This document shows, piece after piece, positions 61,519 through 64,000 of a stretch of DNA of 64,000 bases. Location: assembly GCF_900312815.1 (NCBI RefSeq), contig NZ_OMPE01000009.1:1693331-1757330 (forward strand), written 5' to 3'. Made by a program: the position numbers and the translations under genes. How positions within the stretch are numbered: position 1 is the stretch's first letter; each line of letters opens with the position of its first letter. Source of the stretch: Aquimarina sp. AU474 (GTDB lineage: Bacteria; Bacteroidota; Bacteroidia; Flavobacteriales; Flavobacteriaceae). The notes under the pieces are model-generated. The model saw only the letters and a list, made by a program, of their open reading frames with translations, did no database searches and had not been told where the DNA came from.

Positions 61519-63816
61519 ATGAGCGATATCATAAAAAGAAACGTTTCTGTTTTAGGACCTAATGATTTTACTGGAATTAAGTTAGAAGAACCAGCAGATT
61601 ATGCTGCGGGACTTCCGGCTGTCAAAGTTGCACTACAGCATGCGTTTAGTGAAATGGGAGTTCTGAAATCTTTTCGGGCATTATCTCATATGAACCAAAA
61701 AGAAGGTTTTGATTGTCCGGGGTGTGCATGGCCAGATCCCGAAAAACCATCCAGATTAGGAGAGTATTGTGAAAATGGAGTAAAAGCCTTGGCTGAGGAA
61801 GCAACTCATAAAAAAGTAGATAAGGATTTTTTTGCAAAATATTCTGTCGAAGAATTATCTCGTTGGTCAGATTTCGAGATCGGAAAAAGCGGAAGGATTA
61901 CAGAACCCATGGTTTTGAGATCTGATAAAGTTAATTATGAACCTATTTCCTGGAAAGAAGCTTATGCACTTATTGCAAAAGAATTACATGAATTAAATTC
62001 ACCAAACGAAGCGGCATTTTATACTTCGGGACGATCAAGTAATGAAGCAGCATTTTTATATGGTCTATTTGTAAGAGCTTTTGGAACAAACAATATGCCG
62101 GATTGTTCAAATATGTGCCATGAATCAAGCGGTGTTGCGTTAAATGAAACCTTAGGGATAGGAAAAGGTTCTGTAAAACTTGAAGACTTTGATCAAGCAG
62201 AAGTTGTCATAGTAATGGGGCAAAACCCAGGTACTAATCATCCTAGGATGTTATCTGCTCTACAAAAATGTAAAGAGAATAATGGGAAAGTAATAAGTGT
62301 TAACCCTCTGGAAGAGGCTGGGTTAATTCGGTTTAAGAATCCTCAAGAAGTTAAAGGAGTGCTTTCTTCAGGAACCTCATTAACAGATATCCATCTTCAG
62401 GTAAAAATAAATCAAGATGTTTCTTTGTTAAAATTGATCATTAAAAAACTTGCAATACTAGATAAAGAAAGAGCAAATGTTTTTGATCATAAGTTTATAG
62501 AGAGATATACCAATGGATATGATAATCTTTTAAATGATGTAAAAAACTATTCTAATGATAAGTTATTAGAGTTATGTGGAGTCAAAGAAGAATTGGTAAA
62601 TGAAGTTGTTGAGTTAATAGCGAATAAAGAAAAGATCATTATTTGTTGGGCAATGGGTCTTACGCAACATAAAAATGGTGTTGAAAACATAAAAGAATGT
62701 GTAAATCTTCTATTACTTAAAGGAAGTTTAGGTAAACCTGGATCAGGAACATGCCCGGTTCGGGGGCATAGTAATGTTCAAGGAGATCGTACAGTGGGTA
62801 TTATGCATCATGTTTCTCCTGTATTAAATGAATCAATAGAAAAAACGTTTGGTTTTACTCCTCCGAATAAAGAAGGGTTAGATACTGTGCATGCTATAAA
62901 GGCTATGTATGATAGAAAAGTAAAAGTATTTATGGCTTTAGGAGGCAATTTTTTGTCTGCCGCTTCGGATACATTATATACTGCCCAGGCGCTTCAAAAT
63001 TGTGATTTAACGGTACAAGTTAGTACAAAACTAAATAGAACCCATTTGGTCACAGGCAAAACAGCTTTAATTCTACCAACAATAGGACGGTCTGAGTTAG
63101 ATATAAAAAATGGGCAACCAAGATTTTTCACGGTAGAAAATAGTATGGGGAAAGTTCATCAATCTAAAGGTTTGATGAAACCAGCTTCAGATAATTTAAT
63201 AAGTGAACCTGAAATAATAGGAGGCATTGCAGATACTTATTTTAATAGTGACCATGTTGTAAACTGGAAAGAATTATCTGAAGACTATAAGTTGATCAGA
63301 GAAAAAATAGAAAATGTTATTAAAGGCTTTGATGATATCAACACCCGATCGAAAGGATCTGGTTTTTATCTTCCTAATAATGTAAGAGATTTAGATTTTG
63401 ATAAACTACCTAATCAAAAAGCACAATTTAGTATTTGCGATTTGCCTAAACATGAAGTAGCGGAAAATGAATTTATATTGATGACTATTCGATCACACGA
63501 TCAATTTAACACAACTATTTATGGGTTAGATGATCGTTATAGAGGTATTTATAATGAAAGAAGAATCGTGATGATGAATAAGAATGATATGATACGTTAT
63601 GATTTAAATGCACTTGATGTTATTGATTTGATAAGCAATTATGACAATAAAGAAAGAAAAGCAATTAATTTTTTGGTTGTGCCTTATAATATTCCCCAAG
63701 GAAATCTAGCTGCATATTTCCCAGAAACCAATGTTTTGGTGCCCTATGATCACTTTGCCGATAAAAGTCATACTCCTATAAGCAAGTCTATAATAATACA
63801 AATAGACAAGAGGTGA
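61519..63816 (+). CDS. FdhF/YdeP-family molybdopterin oxidoreductase
   Basis: 765 residues. The N-terminus has KEGFDCPGCAWPDP, the CPGCAWPDP signature of the FdhF/YdeP family. The following regions are typical of the molybdopterin fold: DCSNMCHESSGVALNETLG, VIVMGQNPGTNHPRML, GKPGSGTCPVRGHSNVQGDRTVG and RTHLVTGKTALILPTIGR. The usual formate-dehydrogenase Fe4S4 CxxC motif is reduced to the CPGC segment. The family includes YdeP, an acid-resistance protein of unsettled function, and many annotated formate dehydrogenase-like members. The start is the ATG giving MSDIIKRNV, rejecting a hydrophobic upstream extension. Fate after the stop: 184 bases without a gene. Confidence 0.9.
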   Translation: MSDIIKRNVSVLGPNDFTGIKLEEPADYAAGLPAVKVALQHAFSEMGVLKSFRALSHMNQKEGFDCPGCAWPDPEKPSRLGEYCENGVKALAEEATHKKVDKDFFAKYSVEELSRWSDFEIGKSGRITEPMVLRSDKVNYEPISWKEAYALIAKELHELNSPNEAAFYTSGRSSNEAAFLYGLFVRAFGTNNMPDCSNMCHESSGVALNETLGIGKGSVKLEDFDQAEVVIVMGQNPGTNHPRMLSALQKCKENNGKVISVNPLEEAGLIRFKNPQEVKGVLSSGTSLTDIHLQVKINQDVSLLKLIIKKLAILDKERANVFDHKFIERYTNGYDNLLNDVKNYSNDKLLELCGVKEELVNEVVELIANKEKIIICWAMGLTQHKNGVENIKECVNLLLLKGSLGKPGSGTCPVRGHSNVQGDRTVGIMHHVSPVLNESIEKTFGFTPPNKEGLDTVHAIKAMYDRKVKVFMALGGNFLSAASDTLYTAQALQNCDLTVQVSTKLNRTHLVTGKTALILPTIGRSELDIKNGQPRFFTVENSMGKVHQSKGLMKPASDNLISEPEIIGGIADTYFNSDHVVNWKELSEDYKLIREKIENVIKGFDDINTRSKGSGFYLPNNVRDLDFDKLPNQKAQFSICDLPKHEVAENEFILMTIRSHDQFNTTIYGLDDRYRGIYNERRIVMMNKNDMIRYDLNALDVIDLISNYDNKERKAINFLVVPYNIPQGNLAAYFPETNVLVPYDHFADKSHTPISKSIIIQIDKR

Positions 63817-64000
63817 TACATATATTCATTTTTTTCAGATTTTAAATAGTATGTAATCAATATGTTATAAGAACTTTAAAAAATAGTTTAAAAAAGGTAT
63901 TGTGGAATGGATTTTTGGTTATATGTTTGCACCCGCAAAACGGGGTTTAAGTTTTGTTTAGTTCATTGAGATTTTATTGAGTTTTGTATTTCGGAAAAAC
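63817..64000. other. Gene-free end of the window
   Basis: About 180 AT-rich bases after the FdhF stop. I see no gene, hairpin or repeat that I can support; a downstream gene may begin outside the window. Confidence 0.4.

Noticed and set aside
1..64000. tRNA genes, CRISPR arrays, insertion sequences or prophage genes
   Set aside because: I looked for cloverleaf-like GTTCRA segments, regularly spaced repeats, transposase or integrase motifs and found none that I could support; a tRNAscan and repeat search would settle it.

Overview
The window reads as chromosomal DNA of a marine-type member of the Flavobacteriaceae (Bacteroidota), possibly close to Aquimarina; the genus is only a guess. The evidence is strongly AT-rich DNA, a lack of Shine-Dalgarno sequences, -7 promoter elements of the TAnnTTTG type, many SPII lipoproteins, a C-terminal type IX secretion sorting domain, a PL7 alginate lyase, and many families typical of the phylum (DUF5706, DUF5522, DUF4230, DUF1573, zinc protease with Met-turn, GLPGLI-free porin of the putative_porin type, CRTAC1/ASPIC). 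No tRNA, rRNA, CRISPR array, insertion sequence or phage gene was found.

Layout. 1-20.5 kb is one long block on the minus strand. It starts with signalling and ion genes: a DUF5706/Pycsar-effector-like membrane protein, polyphosphate kinase, a CPA1 antiporter, a TVGYGD potassium channel and a GAF-class III nucleotide cyclase. Next comes a redox operon (6.2-12.4 kb): a Rieske-thiamine diphosphate enzyme fusion, a heme-b type membrane protein with its own Rieske domain, a Cys/His-rich membrane-anchored protein and several small partners, preceded by a flavodoxin-like reductase. The block ends (in transcription order it begins) with a Crp/Fnr regulator, small membrane proteins, a VCBS/ASPIC protein and an outer-membrane protein that joins a degenerate phosphoesterase, a kinase-like region and a beta-barrel.

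20.7-32.7 kb alternates strands: SSB, a lipoprotein, a thioredoxin, an AraC-type regulator with a small cluster (SRPBCC, TfoX-like, alpha/beta hydrolase), DUF4230, DUF4136, DUF5522, an HExxH membrane protein, alginate lyase, a PLP deaminase-like enzyme, a glucosaminidase-LysM lipoprotein and hemL. 32.7-38.1 kb carries a TIR-like protein without the catalytic glutamate, a helical partner, a large zinc metalloprotease and a helical repeat protein. 38.3-52.1 kb holds YiaA, DUF2157/GDYXXLXY, SPOR, PhoD, MORN, lysS, DUF1573, a LuxR-type membrane receptor, YqaE and lipB. 52.2-63.8 kb holds a secreted reprolysin-like protease, a large lipoprotein, rnhB, a porin and an FdhF/YdeP molybdoenzyme.

Most genes are ordinary for the phylum. 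The most promising undescribed system is the Rieske/ThDP/heme-b operon, which looks like a membrane electron-transfer chain fed by oxidation of a 2-oxo acid. Second is the three-part outer-membrane protein with a dead phosphoesterase and a possible atypical kinase. The orphan Pycsar-like membrane protein near a cyclase with a non-adenylate substrate signature, and the TIR-like protein with Val in place of the catalytic Glu, are also worth testing. All functional statements come from reading motifs by eye; no database search was run.
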